Assembly: GCA_030037635.1 (NCBI GenBank)
Contig: JASHQH010000130.1
Location: 1-38,996 of the forward strand
DNA: 38,996 nucleotides
Reading direction: 5' to 3'
Origin: Acidobacteriaceae bacterium
GTDB lineage: Bacteria; Acidobacteriota; Terriglobia; Terriglobales; Acidobacteriaceae
A program made the translations under genes and the position numbers. Positions 16,964 to 25,679 of this stretch are shown piece by piece (the stretch's first letter is position 1; every line of letters starts with the position of its first letter). Under the pieces are notes generated by a model. It did no database searches and was not told where the DNA came from. It saw nothing but the letters and a program-made list of their open reading frames with translations.

Positions 16964-18862
16964 TTAAATCGTTTCAGTAAAAGCATTTTCTGATCCTGGT
17001 TGCGCAGGAACAGTTGGCGACTCGATCTCGCGCTGTTCGAGACGGTCGTACCAAGAGAACTTGAGGATTGCCGAGGTGATGAGAATGACAGCCGCGGTGA
17101 GGGCTGCGCGAGTGAACTCCCGGATCACGATGTACATGGGGAGCACGACGAGCGAAACCTGCCATACGATTCCCACGGCGATGTTGAACATGTCGCGCAA
17201 GAAGTCCTGGTTGCGCTTGAAGGCGGGATTCTGGGCAACCACCTTTTGATGGATGGGGCCCCAGAATCCCCAGGGCCGGACGTTCCGGTAAAAGTCCTTG
17301 AGCACCTCTTCATCCTCGGGCTTGGTGAGCAGGGTGCCGGCAAGGCAACCGGCGAGCGAAAGAACCAGCACCAAGGGAAAGACGACGGCAACATCCAGAT
17401 TGATGGAGTAACGGGCGAGCAGATGCTGGACCCAGGGCATGCGATCCAGGAGGGTAGGCAGCGCCAAGGCCGAGGCGATGCCGGCGACCATGCCCCAGAA
17501 GTAGCCATAGCCGTTGAAGCGCCACCAGTACCACTTGAGAACGTTGGAGGAGACATAGCCTCCCCACAAGCCGGAGACGATCCACACCACGACAGAGTTG
17601 ACCGAGGTGACGTTCCATCCGATGAGGATGCCGATGACCACCACGGCAAACGAGCTGAGATAGCTGAGGCGGACGTAAGTTTTGGGCGGGGCGTCGGGCC
17701 GGATATAGCGTTTGTAGATGTCGTTGACGAAGTACGGCGGCGCGGCATTCACGGTGGCGGCAAAGTTGGCCATGAATGCGGCCAGCAGTCCGGAGATCAG
17801 GAATCCCAGGAGCCCGACGGGCACGAAGCGCGCCAGCGCGTAGGGAAGCACCAGCTCGAAGTCCATATTGGTGCCCATGGCGCGAATACTGTCGCTGAAG
17901 AATGCCGCGGCAAGAATGGTGAGGCCGGCGGTGAGGAAGTAGCGCGGGAAGGTGAGCACAACGTTGACCCAGGCGCTCATGAGCGAAGCTTCGCGCGGAT
18001 TCTTTGAGGAGAGGACGCGCTGCATGTCGTAGTTGGGGGCGGGCCCAGCGGCAGAGATGAGCACGCCTTTGAAGAACAGCATCATGACAAAGAAGCCAAA
18101 CAGGCCGTAGCCGTCCTGATCGATCCTGGCGCCGGTGGCGGGAATCAGCTTCGACCAGTCGAGGTTCAGATGCCAGCCGAAAAACACGTTGTCCCAGCCA
18201 CTGGGCACCACGCGATGCAACATGGCGGGGGCGACCCGGCGCATGGCGATGATGCCTACCGCGAAAGAGGCGACCGACAGCACGCAAAACTGGATCACCT
18301 CAGTAATGACCACGCTGATCATGCCGCCCTTGATGACATAGATAGCGGTAATGACGATGAGGATGAGGGCGTACTGGTTGGGCGTGAGGTGCCAAGGCAG
18401 AAACGTTGCTGCAAATTTGCCGATGCCCTTGAACCCGTAGCTGAAGAAGCCGATGATGCTGATGAAAGCGTAGATGACCACGATCATGTGCGACAACTGC
18501 GCCCCGCGCCCGATGCCGAAGCGGGTTCTGATCCACTCGGCGCCGGTCATGACGCGGGAGCGCCGTAGCCACGCGGACAGATAAACCATGAGAAATACCT
18601 GGTTGAAGGTCGGCCACAACCAAGGTATCCACACACTTTTGAGGCCGTAGACGAACATCCAATAGACGAGCAGCATGGTGCCGCTGATATCGAACATGCC
18701 GGAGGCGTTGGAGAGGCCGAGGACGTACCACGGCATCTTGTTGCCGCCCAGGAAATAGGCAGCGATGTCGCGCGAGCCGTAATGAGATACCCAGTAGCCC
18801 GCCAGGACCGTGCCCAGCAGATAGAGCAGGATGATGGCGATATCCAATGCGTGAAGTTGCAT
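16964..18862 (-). CDS. Sodium/solute symporter (SSS family)
   Basis: The 632-residue product is rich in membrane helices from residue 7 onward ('ALDIAIILLYLLGTVLAGYWV') and shows SSS features: 'YFLGGNKMPWYVLGLSNASGMFDISGT' in the first helices, 'GGMISVVITEVIQF', a long core up to 'LALPTLLDRMPW', and a C-terminal part with 'DFYRNVRPWGFWGP' followed by two more helices. Members couple Na+ entry to uptake of sugars or other small solutes across the inner membrane. At 632 residues it is slightly longer than typical, because of the C-terminal extension. It lies 30 bases after the GH9 gene and before a LacI gene, so it most likely imports cellobiose or short cello-oligosaccharides for the divergent phosphorylase. 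Substrate specificity cannot be read from the sequence. Confidence 0.88.
   Translation of the reverse strand: MQLHALDIAIILLYLLGTVLAGYWVSHYGSRDIAAYFLGGNKMPWYVLGLSNASGMFDISGTMLLVYWMFVYGLKSVWIPWLWPTFNQVFLMVYLSAWLRRSRVMTGAEWIRTRFGIGRGAQLSHMIVVIYAFISIIGFFSYGFKGIGKFAATFLPWHLTPNQYALILIVITAIYVIKGGMISVVITEVIQFCVLSVASFAVGIIAMRRVAPAMLHRVVPSGWDNVFFGWHLNLDWSKLIPATGARIDQDGYGLFGFFVMMLFFKGVLISAAGPAPNYDMQRVLSSKNPREASLMSAWVNVVLTFPRYFLTAGLTILAAAFFSDSIRAMGTNMDFELVLPYALARFVPVGLLGFLISGLLAAFMANFAATVNAAPPYFVNDIYKRYIRPDAPPKTYVRLSYLSSFAVVVIGILIGWNVTSVNSVVVWIVSGLWGGYVSSNVLKWYWWRFNGYGYFWGMVAGIASALALPTLLDRMPWVQHLLARYSINLDVAVVFPLVLVLSLAGCLAGTLLTKPEDEEVLKDFYRNVRPWGFWGPIHQKVVAQNPAFKRNQDFLRDMFNIAVGIVWQVSLVVLPMYIVIREFTRAALTAAVILITSAILKFSWYDRLEQREIESPTVPAQPGSENAFTETI
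16965..16976. promoter_or_regulatory. LacI-type operator candidate at symporter/LacI junction
   Basis: Read on the minus strand the site is TGAAACGATTTA, with a central CG and four of six symmetric positions matching. It overlaps the symporter stop codon and lies 53-64 bases upstream of the LacI start at 16912. The AACGAT core is shared with the candidate at 14516-14529, which supports one regulator acting on both. Confidence 0.35.
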
Positions 18863-18892
18863 CGAGCCCCCAAAATCAGCTTGCGATTTCCC

Positions 18893-20716
18893 TTAGTTTC
18901 GCGTCCGTTTTCCCGCCTGCTCTCCGGTAGAGGCTCCGTCAGCGCTCATCTCTGAATGCAATTGTGCGGCAAGCAAAAAAACCAGAGGCGCCTGCCAGTT
19001 GATGGCAATTTCATTGCCAGCATACGATGCGGTTGCGTCGGCGTAGATTTTGGCCGGGGGCAAATCGGGAGGGAGCGCGGCCAGGACTACATCCTGACGG
19101 CCGGCATTGGGTCCTCCGGCGAGCATACCGGGCCAGGGCCCAGGCTGCTTGCCATCGGCGCTGGGCCGGTGATGCGGGTGCTGGACGGAGTGCTCGCCCA
19201 GCCGGGTCACCCAGCAAAGCGAGAATGTGTTCCGCCCCAGCAAATAGTGCAGATCTTCACGCGCCGTATTTACAAAATCAGGATTGGGCTCAATTTCGTT
19301 GGCGATGAGCAGGTCCATCCCATATTGCGCTGCGATTCCGTTCGAGCCCCAAACGAAGTCCTTGGCCTGCAGGCTTACGTGATAGGGGCTGGCGGCTGTG
19401 CGCGCCACAATGGCGCGCGCCGCGGTCAACATGCGTGCACGAATAGCTGCCATGGCCTCGGCATCGGCGTCTTTGCGCCGGGAAAGAACATAGCTGCGCA
19501 GCGCCATGGGAGCCATCGAACTCCAGTTCGCGGAGGGCGGAGAGTCGAGGCTCGCGAGATAGGGGGCGTACCCCTTGAGGAAAAACCGATGGTAGGTTGC
19601 GTCGCCAGTGGTGCGCCACAGCTCGACGGCTGCCCAAAGCCGCTCGTCGGCGCAATTGAAATCGCCGTACTCCCCGGTGGTGATGCCGGGCGGGTTTCGG
19701 AAGGTCACGTCGGGGTACTGCTCGGCCCAACGCCAGGCACGCTCGGCAGCATCGAGAGCCTGCGCGGCAAATTGAGGATCGTAGGGCTTGTAGACGCGTG
19801 CGGCAATCGCTGCGACGGCGGCCAAGTCGGCCGTGGCGCAGGTGCTCTTGTAGGGCGGCGCGCCGGTCCCGATCACTTCGCTGGGCAGCCTATCCTGCTC
19901 AGGAGCGATGAAGCCGGAAAAATGCTCGCTGGTCTGCTTGTGCCAGGCGCCTCCGTCCGTGTCCTGCATGGCAAGCATCCATTTCAGGTTCCAGCGCGCT
20001 TCGTTCAGAATGTCGGGGGTACCATTTCCTGTTTCGGGAATCTTGAGCTGAATCGGACCAAGGTTGCGACCGAAGATCTCCCAAGCCCACAGCAGTGTGC
20101 CCGTGCTTACGCCAGAGTTGACCATATAGCGGCCGTAGTCGCCTGCGTCGTGCCAGCCGCCCAGGTTGTCACGCGGCCCCGTTTTGCCGGAGCTGGGGTG
20201 AAATTCGCCGTGCAAGTGGCAAGCCGCGTGGGCGTACCCAGGAAATTCCGGCCCCAGATCCACTGCCGCTCCGCAACGCTGCCCGTAAAAGGCACGCATG
20301 GCGAGGTAATAGGCATGATCGTCGACGTTGCCACTTATGCGAAAGGTCCAGCTTTTGCCCACTCCGGGGATCAGAATGAAGTAGGTTCCGGGCAGCCGTA
20401 ACGGGGAGAAGTCCGCCGTCTCGACCGTATCTCCGGTGAGAGGGTCGAAAACGGGCGGTCCGAGGGCGGCTTGAAATTCCACCATTCCATCGCTGGACCG
20501 CCTGATCTCAAAGGTTTTAGCTGAGGCGCTGACGACCGCGAACTTGGGGCTATCGGCCAGATAGCCCACCTGGTCGACCTTGATCGCCGGCGTAGGGTTC
20601 TCGGCAGCGTAAAGCAGACCCCCGGGGACGAGAGCCAAGCACGTAGCGCATAAGCGCAGCCACCGGGGAAGGCTGGTGTGAGAGTTTCGCAGGGCCGCAA
20701 TGAGTGAAGGAGCCAT
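18893..20716 (-). CDS. GH9 endoglucanase (cellulase)
   Basis: Starting at ATG 20716 (a GTG at 20737 is possible), the 607-residue product has a signal peptide with core 'LCATCLALVPGGLLYAA', an N-terminal Ig-like domain of the CelD type ('IKVDQVGYLADSPKFAVV') and a GH9 alpha/alpha barrel. The catalytic base/nucleophile-activating Asp pair is in GGWHDAGDYGRYM (Asp190, Asp193). The histidine motif is 'LGRNTFSLCWVTRLGE ... HPHHRPS', and the catalytic acid is Glu569 in AGNEIAINW. All key residues are present. GH9 enzymes hydrolyse beta-1,4-glucans such as cellulose, lichenan or xyloglucan. It is the first gene of the minus-strand run with the symporter, and it is divergent from the GH94 phosphorylase, so it should supply cello-oligosaccharides. 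No cellulose-binding module is visible. Confidence 0.9.
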   Translation of the reverse strand: MAPSLIAALRNSHTSLPRWLRLCATCLALVPGGLLYAAENPTPAIKVDQVGYLADSPKFAVVSASAKTFEIRRSSDGMVEFQAALGPPVFDPLTGDTVETADFSPLRLPGTYFILIPGVGKSWTFRISGNVDDHAYYLAMRAFYGQRCGAAVDLGPEFPGYAHAACHLHGEFHPSSGKTGPRDNLGGWHDAGDYGRYMVNSGVSTGTLLWAWEIFGRNLGPIQLKIPETGNGTPDILNEARWNLKWMLAMQDTDGGAWHKQTSEHFSGFIAPEQDRLPSEVIGTGAPPYKSTCATADLAAVAAIAARVYKPYDPQFAAQALDAAERAWRWAEQYPDVTFRNPPGITTGEYGDFNCADERLWAAVELWRTTGDATYHRFFLKGYAPYLASLDSPPSANWSSMAPMALRSYVLSRRKDADAEAMAAIRARMLTAARAIVARTAASPYHVSLQAKDFVWGSNGIAAQYGMDLLIANEIEPNPDFVNTAREDLHYLLGRNTFSLCWVTRLGEHSVQHPHHRPSADGKQPGPWPGMLAGGPNAGRQDVVLAALPPDLPPAKIYADATASYAGNEIAINWQAPLVFLLAAQLHSEMSADGASTGEQAGKRTRN

Positions 20717-20836
20717 ATGGTTGGTTTCGCCTGGCACCAGCGCCCGAACGGAGTGGAAAGACGGACCAGTCTCTCACATTCCTGCAACGCGGGCAACGGG
20801 TGGGTTGTGCGGCGATGGATGAGCGCCGGAATTCCC

Positions 20837-20866
20837 TTGTTCCGCTCTCGCCGTATCGAGTATAAT
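20837..20866 (+). promoter_or_regulatory. Sigma-70-type promoter for the GH94 gene
   Basis: TTGTTC (20837-20842) and TATAAT (20861-20866) are spaced by 18 bases, giving a predicted start near 20873 and a leader of about 90 bases before the ATG at 20963. On the opposite strand TATACT (20864-20859) overlaps the same -10 and could belong to the divergent GH9 operon, though I find no good -35 for it. Confidence 0.55.
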
Positions 20867-20962
20867 CGCCCATCGCTCAAACCAGGCTCTGCTCAAACGT
20901 TTTGGCGGATTGTTGTCGGAAGGCGAGCCCGGTTGCGCACCGAGCAAAATGGGGCATCGGTC

Positions 20963-23407
20963 ATGAAGTTCGGGTATTTCGACGATGGCAACCGCGAGTA
21001 CGTGATTACGCGACCCGATACGCCCCTGCCGTGGATCAACTACCTCGGCTGCCAGCAATACTTCGGCATTATCTCCAACACCGCAGGAGGTTACTCGTTC
21101 TTTCGCGATGCGCGTATGCGCCGCCTGACGCGCTATCGCTACAACAATGTTCCTTTCGACTGCGGAGGCCGGTATATTTACCTGCGCGACCGGGAGTCGG
21201 GCCAATTCTGGTCGCCCTCGTGGCAGCCGACCCGTCACGCCGCGGAGAACTATTCCTGCCGCCATGGCATGGGCTACACCATCATCGGCTCTTCATGCGC
21301 ACAGATTGAAGCCGAGACGCGGTATTTCGTACCCCTCGATGAAAATCTGGAGCTGTGGCAGCTGACCGTGACCAACCGCCGCCCTCAGCCGGCACGGATT
21401 TCAGTTTTTGGCAGTGTCGAGTTTTGTTTGTGGGATGCCCAGGACGACGCTACAAATTTCCAACGCAATTTCAACATCGGCGAAGTGGAGGTGGCCGACG
21501 GCGTTATTTATCACAAAACCGAGTATCGCGAGCGCCGCAATCACTTTGCATATTTTGCCTGCTCAGAAGCGACTGCCGGCTTCGACACGCAGCGCGACGC
21601 ATTTCTCGGCGCGTATAGCGGCTGGGACAAGCCGGCCGCCGTGGCCGCCGGGCAATTGAGCAACTCCGTGGCTCACGGCTGGTCTCCCATTGGCGCCCAC
21701 CAGGTGGATCTGGAACTGGCTTCAGGAGAGGCGAAGCAGATTGTCTTCGTGCTTGGTTACCACGAGAATCCGAACGACCACAAGTTCGATCCTCCCGACT
21801 CGCAAAGCATTAGTAAGGGGACAGTGAAGCCGGTGATCGCCAGATATCGCCGCGTTCAAGAGGCCAACGCGGCCTTCGATCGTCTGCGCAGGTACTGGGA
21901 TCGCGTGCTGGGCATTTTCCAGGTGAGCACTCCCGATATCCACACCAATCGCATGGTGAATATCTGGAACGCGTACCAGTGCATGACAACATTCAACCTT
22001 TCGCGATCCGCGTCATTCTTTGAATCGGGCATCGGCCGTGGGCTCGGCTTTCGCGATTCAAACCAGGACCTGCTGGGTTTTGTGCACATGGCGCCGGCGC
22101 GCGCACGGGAGCGAATCCTGGACCTGGCCGCGACGCAACTGAAAACGGGCGGCGCCTATCACCAGTACCAGCCGCTCACCAAGCGGGGAAACAACGATAT
22201 TGGAAGCGGATTCAACGACGATCCGCATTGGCTCATTCTTGGTGTGGCAGCCTACCTGAAGGAGACCGGCGACTGGAGCATTCTGGACGAGCCCGTGGCG
22301 TATGACAACGAGCCCGGCTCCGAGGCGCCGCTCTACGAGCATCTGCGACGCAGCATTTGTTACACGCTGGAGCGTCTTGGGCCGCATGACCTGCCGCTTA
22401 TCGGCCGCGCCGATTGGAATGATTGCCTCAATCTGAATTGTTTCTCCGACGCGCCCGGCATGTCGTTCCAGACATCTTCGAACAAAGATGGCAAGGTGGC
22501 CGAGTCAGTATTCATCGCCGGCCTGTTTGTGCAAAGCGCCCGCGAACTGGCGGCGATCGCCGGCCGGCGCGATCACAAGGAAGACGCAGCTCACTTCCTG
22601 AGCGCGGCCGACAGAATGGAACAGACCGTTAAGAGTCACGGATGGGACGGCGAGTGGTTCCTGCGCGCCTACGACAGCTTCGGCGTCAAGATCGGCTCAA
22701 AGGAGTGCGAAGAGGGCAAGATCTTTACCGAATCGAACAGCTTTTGCGTGCTGGTAGGCATCGGTCTCGACGACGGCAAGGCCGCGCAGGCTGTGGCAGC
22801 CATGCGCAAGTACCTGGCCACGCAGCACGGAATTGTGGTACATCAGCCGGCGTACACCCGATACTATCTCCAACTGGGAGAGATTTCGTCATACCCGCCG
22901 GGCTATAAAGAGAACGCGGGCGTTTTCTGCCACATCAATCCCTGGGTGATGATTGCGGAGACGCGGCTGGGGCATGGCGATGAGGCGCACGACTATTATC
23001 TCCGCATCAATCCGTCGGCGCGCGAAGAGATCAGCGAGGTGCACCGCTGCGAGCCCTATGTTTACGCACAAATGATCGCCGGCAAGGACGCGCCCACTTT
23101 CGGTGAGGCCAAGAACTCCTGGCTCACGGGAACGGCGGCATGGAACTATTACGCGATTGCGCAATGGATTCTCGGCATCCGGACCACTTATGACGGGCTC
23201 GAAATTGCTCCCGTGATTCCCAGGAGCTGGCCCGGATTCACGGCCACGCGGAGCTTCCGTGGGACGATTTATAAAATTGCCATCACGCGAAAAGGTCCCG
23301 GCAACTGCATTGCGCTGACCGTGGACGGCACGCCGGTGAAGGGCAATACCGTGCCTCTGCCCGGAGATGGCCGCAAAGAGATTTCTGTGACGGGAACGTT
23401 GAGCTGA
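20963..23407 (+). CDS. GH94 cellobiose phosphorylase
   Basis: I chose the ATG at 20963 because family members begin exactly with 'MKFGYFDDxNREYVITRP'; 82 upstream in-frame codons are leader. The 814-residue length matches cellobiose phosphorylases. It has an N-terminal beta-sandwich ('PWINYLGCQQYFGIISNTAGGYSF', about residues 1-290), a helical linker and an (alpha/alpha)6 barrel with 'FRDSNQDLLGFVHMAP', 'HQYQPLTKRGNNDIGSGFNDDPHWL' and the catalytic GRADWNDCLNLN motif (Asp484 and Asp487; the second is the probable general acid). The phosphate site is likely in 'YPPGYKENAGVFCHINPW'. The enzyme converts cellobiose plus phosphate to glucose 1-phosphate and glucose in the cytoplasm, saving ATP. 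It is divergent from GH9 and the symporter, which together make a complete cellulose-to-glucose-1-phosphate route. Confidence 0.95.
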   Translation: MKFGYFDDGNREYVITRPDTPLPWINYLGCQQYFGIISNTAGGYSFFRDARMRRLTRYRYNNVPFDCGGRYIYLRDRESGQFWSPSWQPTRHAAENYSCRHGMGYTIIGSSCAQIEAETRYFVPLDENLELWQLTVTNRRPQPARISVFGSVEFCLWDAQDDATNFQRNFNIGEVEVADGVIYHKTEYRERRNHFAYFACSEATAGFDTQRDAFLGAYSGWDKPAAVAAGQLSNSVAHGWSPIGAHQVDLELASGEAKQIVFVLGYHENPNDHKFDPPDSQSISKGTVKPVIARYRRVQEANAAFDRLRRYWDRVLGIFQVSTPDIHTNRMVNIWNAYQCMTTFNLSRSASFFESGIGRGLGFRDSNQDLLGFVHMAPARARERILDLAATQLKTGGAYHQYQPLTKRGNNDIGSGFNDDPHWLILGVAAYLKETGDWSILDEPVAYDNEPGSEAPLYEHLRRSICYTLERLGPHDLPLIGRADWNDCLNLNCFSDAPGMSFQTSSNKDGKVAESVFIAGLFVQSARELAAIAGRRDHKEDAAHFLSAADRMEQTVKSHGWDGEWFLRAYDSFGVKIGSKECEEGKIFTESNSFCVLVGIGLDDGKAAQAVAAMRKYLATQHGIVVHQPAYTRYYLQLGEISSYPPGYKENAGVFCHINPWVMIAETRLGHGDEAHDYYLRINPSAREEISEVHRCEPYVYAQMIAGKDAPTFGEAKNSWLTGTAAWNYYAIAQWILGIRTTYDGLEIAPVIPRSWPGFTATRSFRGTIYKIAITRKGPGNCIALTVDGTPVKGNTVPLPGDGRKEISVTGTLS

Positions 23408-23464
23408 CAGGACGGATTGGCGATGCGCGGATCCGGCTGCGACGGCCGAAAAAAGGAGACGCCC

Positions 23465-24748
23465 TCACAACCCACTGAAGTCTTCTTGCTCGCCGCTCGC
23501 GAAGACTGCTCCATCGAAGACAATGATTCTCTGCTTGCGCAGGTTGGCCACGGTTTCCAGCGGTGAATGGCGCGTGACGATGAATCGGGCGCGATAGCCG
23601 GCCTTGGCCTGGCCAAACTTCTCCTTAAATGCCAGCCGATTTGAGCCAACTCCAGTGGCAGAATTGATGACTGCGAGCGAATTGAGCCCCGCGCGCTCCA
23701 TCAGCTCCAGTTCATCGAGCAGGCCCAGCCCGTGCGCTACGCCCACGGAACCGGCGTCGCTCCCGGCGACGACTTGCACGCCCATGGCGTGAGCCTTCAC
23801 CAGCGAGGCTGCATGATTCTCAAGAATCCTGTTCAGGTTGGCGACAACGCTTGCGTCCCAACCCATGGCGTCGGCGTGATCCACCTGCTTCTGCACGGGC
23901 GCAAAGGTGGGCACCCATGCAACCTGCCGGTCGCGCATTTTAGCCAGCTGATCGTCACGAACAAAAAATCCGTGCTCGACGGAATCCACGCCGCCATCGA
24001 TCACATGTTCAATGCCTGCGTCACCGGAGGCGTGAGCGAGAGTTTGCTTGCCGAAGGCGCGAGCGGCCGCAACCAGCGCGGAAACTTCCGGGGTGGTCAT
24101 CTGCGGCGCAGCCGTGACAGCGCCTTTTTTGAAATTGATGATGCCGGTGGGAATGAGCTTGATGCGATCGGCTCCCGCCTTGACGCGGGCCTCGACACAG
24201 GCGCGCGGCGAGGAAAAACTCTCGATGGGTTCGGCCATGAATCCGCCATAGCGGCCGCGATGATGGATGGCTGCGCCGGGGCTGTCGACGTAAGGCATGA
24301 GCGGACGCTCGCCGGCGGCGTAAAGCTGGCTCAGCGCCAGGCCCACGCCGTCTTTATCGCCCGCGTCGCGCACGCCGGCCACGCCGATGCGGACAAGTTT
24401 TTCCAGGCGCAGCCGGGCCAACCGCAACAGCTCTTTTGGCGATTGCTCGAGGAAGGCCGCGCGTTTGTCGAGATCGAGCTCGCTGCCGGCGAGAAAAAAG
24501 TGAGCGTGGGCCTCAATCAGGGACGGCAATAACGTGCATTCGGACAAGTCAGCGTCCGGCGCCGACTGTCCAGCGCGGACGAGGCGAGCAGGCGGAGAAT
24601 CCACGTCCGCATAGAGGATTTGCTGCTTCTGGTAAACGATGTGTGCATTGCGCAGCGGCGTGGTGCTTACGCCATCCAGCAAGGTTCCCACGCGGAGCCA
24701 GACGCGGCGTCCATCCGACGCTTCGGGAATCAGCGCTGTCTGATCCAT
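23465..24748 (-). CDS. Amidohydrolase (imidazolonepropionase/prolidase-like), last gene of C1 operon
   Basis: The ATG at 24748 follows the upstream gene's TGA by one base, so translation is probably coupled. The 427-residue product has the PF01979 layout: an N-terminal beta part ('VWLRVGTLLDG', 'NAHIVYQKQQI') and a metal-dependent TIM barrel with His81 and His83 (EAHAHFF), a possible bridging Lys197 (RIKLIPTG), His239 (LAHASG), His259 (VEHGFF) and Asp331 (GSDAGS). All ligands of a binuclear site appear to be present. Members hydrolyse cyclic amides, hydantoins, dipeptides and related C-N bonds. No signal peptide is visible, so it should be cytoplasmic. Its place in a corrinoid methyl-transfer operon suggests it releases an N- or O-methylated substrate or handles a by-product, but the substrate is unknown. 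Confidence 0.8.
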   Translation of the reverse strand: MDQTALIPEASDGRRVWLRVGTLLDGVSTTPLRNAHIVYQKQQILYADVDSPPARLVRAGQSAPDADLSECTLLPSLIEAHAHFFLAGSELDLDKRAAFLEQSPKELLRLARLRLEKLVRIGVAGVRDAGDKDGVGLALSQLYAAGERPLMPYVDSPGAAIHHRGRYGGFMAEPIESFSSPRACVEARVKAGADRIKLIPTGIINFKKGAVTAAPQMTTPEVSALVAAARAFGKQTLAHASGDAGIEHVIDGGVDSVEHGFFVRDDQLAKMRDRQVAWVPTFAPVQKQVDHADAMGWDASVVANLNRILENHAASLVKAHAMGVQVVAGSDAGSVGVAHGLGLLDELELMERAGLNSLAVINSATGVGSNRLAFKEKFGQAKAGYRARFIVTRHSPLETVANLRKQRIIVFDGAVFASGEQEDFSGL

Positions 24749-24749
24749 C

Positions 24750-25679
24750 TCAGAGATCAACGGCCGCGGCCTCCCTGCAGATAGACATGATGGCCTCAGC
24801 CTGGCGGAAACCGGAAGTCTCGTGTGTCTCGCCATCGCGCGGCCGTCCCTGCTCGAGCGCGTCGCGCAGTTTCGCCACCATGGGGTGATCGGGCGGCAGC
24901 GGTGCGGGCTTCTTTTCGGGGTTGGCCAGGGCAAAGTCGAGCCCGACCTCCATTCCCAGCGTGAGATACGCCTTTTCCAAGTCCTCGCGCACTTCCCTGG
25001 GCGTGCCCCACGCAAAATTCGAAAGGCCCACCAGCATGTGTACGCCTTTCAGATCGGGATCAGCGCTGATCATGCGCATGGCATCGAGGCCGATGTTCAC
25101 CAGCCCGTAAGTGTCGGCGCCCACCGGCGCCAGGCCCGGATCGATGATGATCTGGTCGTTGCGGCGTCCTGCTTTGGTGACGAGCAGCTCAACGAAATGT
25201 TTGGCAGCGCGGTGGGAATCTTCAGGGTTGAGGCACTGCGCGGTGCCGCCGGGCACGAATGTCTCGGAGGCCATTACCACGGCGAGGGTGTCGTAGTGCT
25301 TCACCAGTTCGACCATCTCGTCGAGGTGCTCGCGCGAGGCGGCCAGAGAATTGAGGATGGGCGCGCCACTGCGGGTGCGGTCGTAGTGCTTGAGCGCCGC
25401 TTTGTGATATTCGACGGAGGGATTATCGAAAGCAATGGGCGTGGAGGTTGCCTCCTGAATGGCCGGAATTACGTCGGGCAAAAAGTCCAGCATCTCCTGG
25501 CGGCGCACCTGGATTCTTTGCGTGCCGTCGAGGTTCAGCGTCAGGTAATCGACGCCCAGAGCCGATTCGAGTTTGGCGAGCTCCTGATATCCGCGGGGAT
25601 CGCGATGGTGGAATGCCTTGCGTGCGCGAGCGTAGGAGTTGTTCATCAGCTCGCCGATGACGTGCAGTTTCTTGCTCAT
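24750..25679 (-). CDS. Methyltetrahydrofolate:corrinoid methyltransferase (pterin-binding)
   Basis: The start ATG overlaps the stop of the upstream MetFV gene in an ATGA. The 309-residue product is a PF00809 (dihydropteroate-synthase-fold) barrel like AcsE/MtvA. Visible features are 'VDYLTLNLDG' (about 43-52), 'PIAFDNPSVEYHKAAL' (81-96), 'ILNSLAAS' (108-115), 'IIIDPGLAPVG' (177-187) and 'VGLSNFAWGTP' (217-227), where Asn221 matches the conserved Asn that binds N5 of the pterin in AcsE. Such enzymes move a methyl group between the corrinoid protein and tetrahydrofolate, and they correspond to module 2 of MetH. Here the enzyme would take methyl from the corrinoid protein at 31732 to make methyl-THF for MetFV, or run the other way. 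It is cytoplasmic. The C-terminal tail after residue 260 is hydrophilic and unremarkable. Confidence 0.88.
   Translation of the reverse strand: MSKKLHVIGELMNNSYARARKAFHHRDPRGYQELAKLESALGVDYLTLNLDGTQRIQVRRQEMLDFLPDVIPAIQEATSTPIAFDNPSVEYHKAALKHYDRTRSGAPILNSLAASREHLDEMVELVKHYDTLAVVMASETFVPGGTAQCLNPEDSHRAAKHFVELLVTKAGRRNDQIIIDPGLAPVGADTYGLVNIGLDAMRMISADPDLKGVHMLVGLSNFAWGTPREVREDLEKAYLTLGMEVGLDFALANPEKKPAPLPPDHPMVAKLRDALEQGRPRDGETHETSGFRQAEAIMSICREAAAVDL

Noticed and set aside
18956-20401. Plus-strand ORF (481 codons) opposite GH9
   Set aside because: Antisense shadow; GH9 catalytic motifs on the minus strand are complete.
20717-20962. N-terminal extension of the GH94 gene
   Set aside because: It contains a sigma-70 -10 box, and the family N-terminus starts exactly at the ATG at 20963.
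23408-23464. Bidirectional terminator between GH94 and the amidohydrolase
   Set aside because: Only a 4-bp stem next to an A run can be drawn; too weak to call although a terminator is expected between convergent genes.
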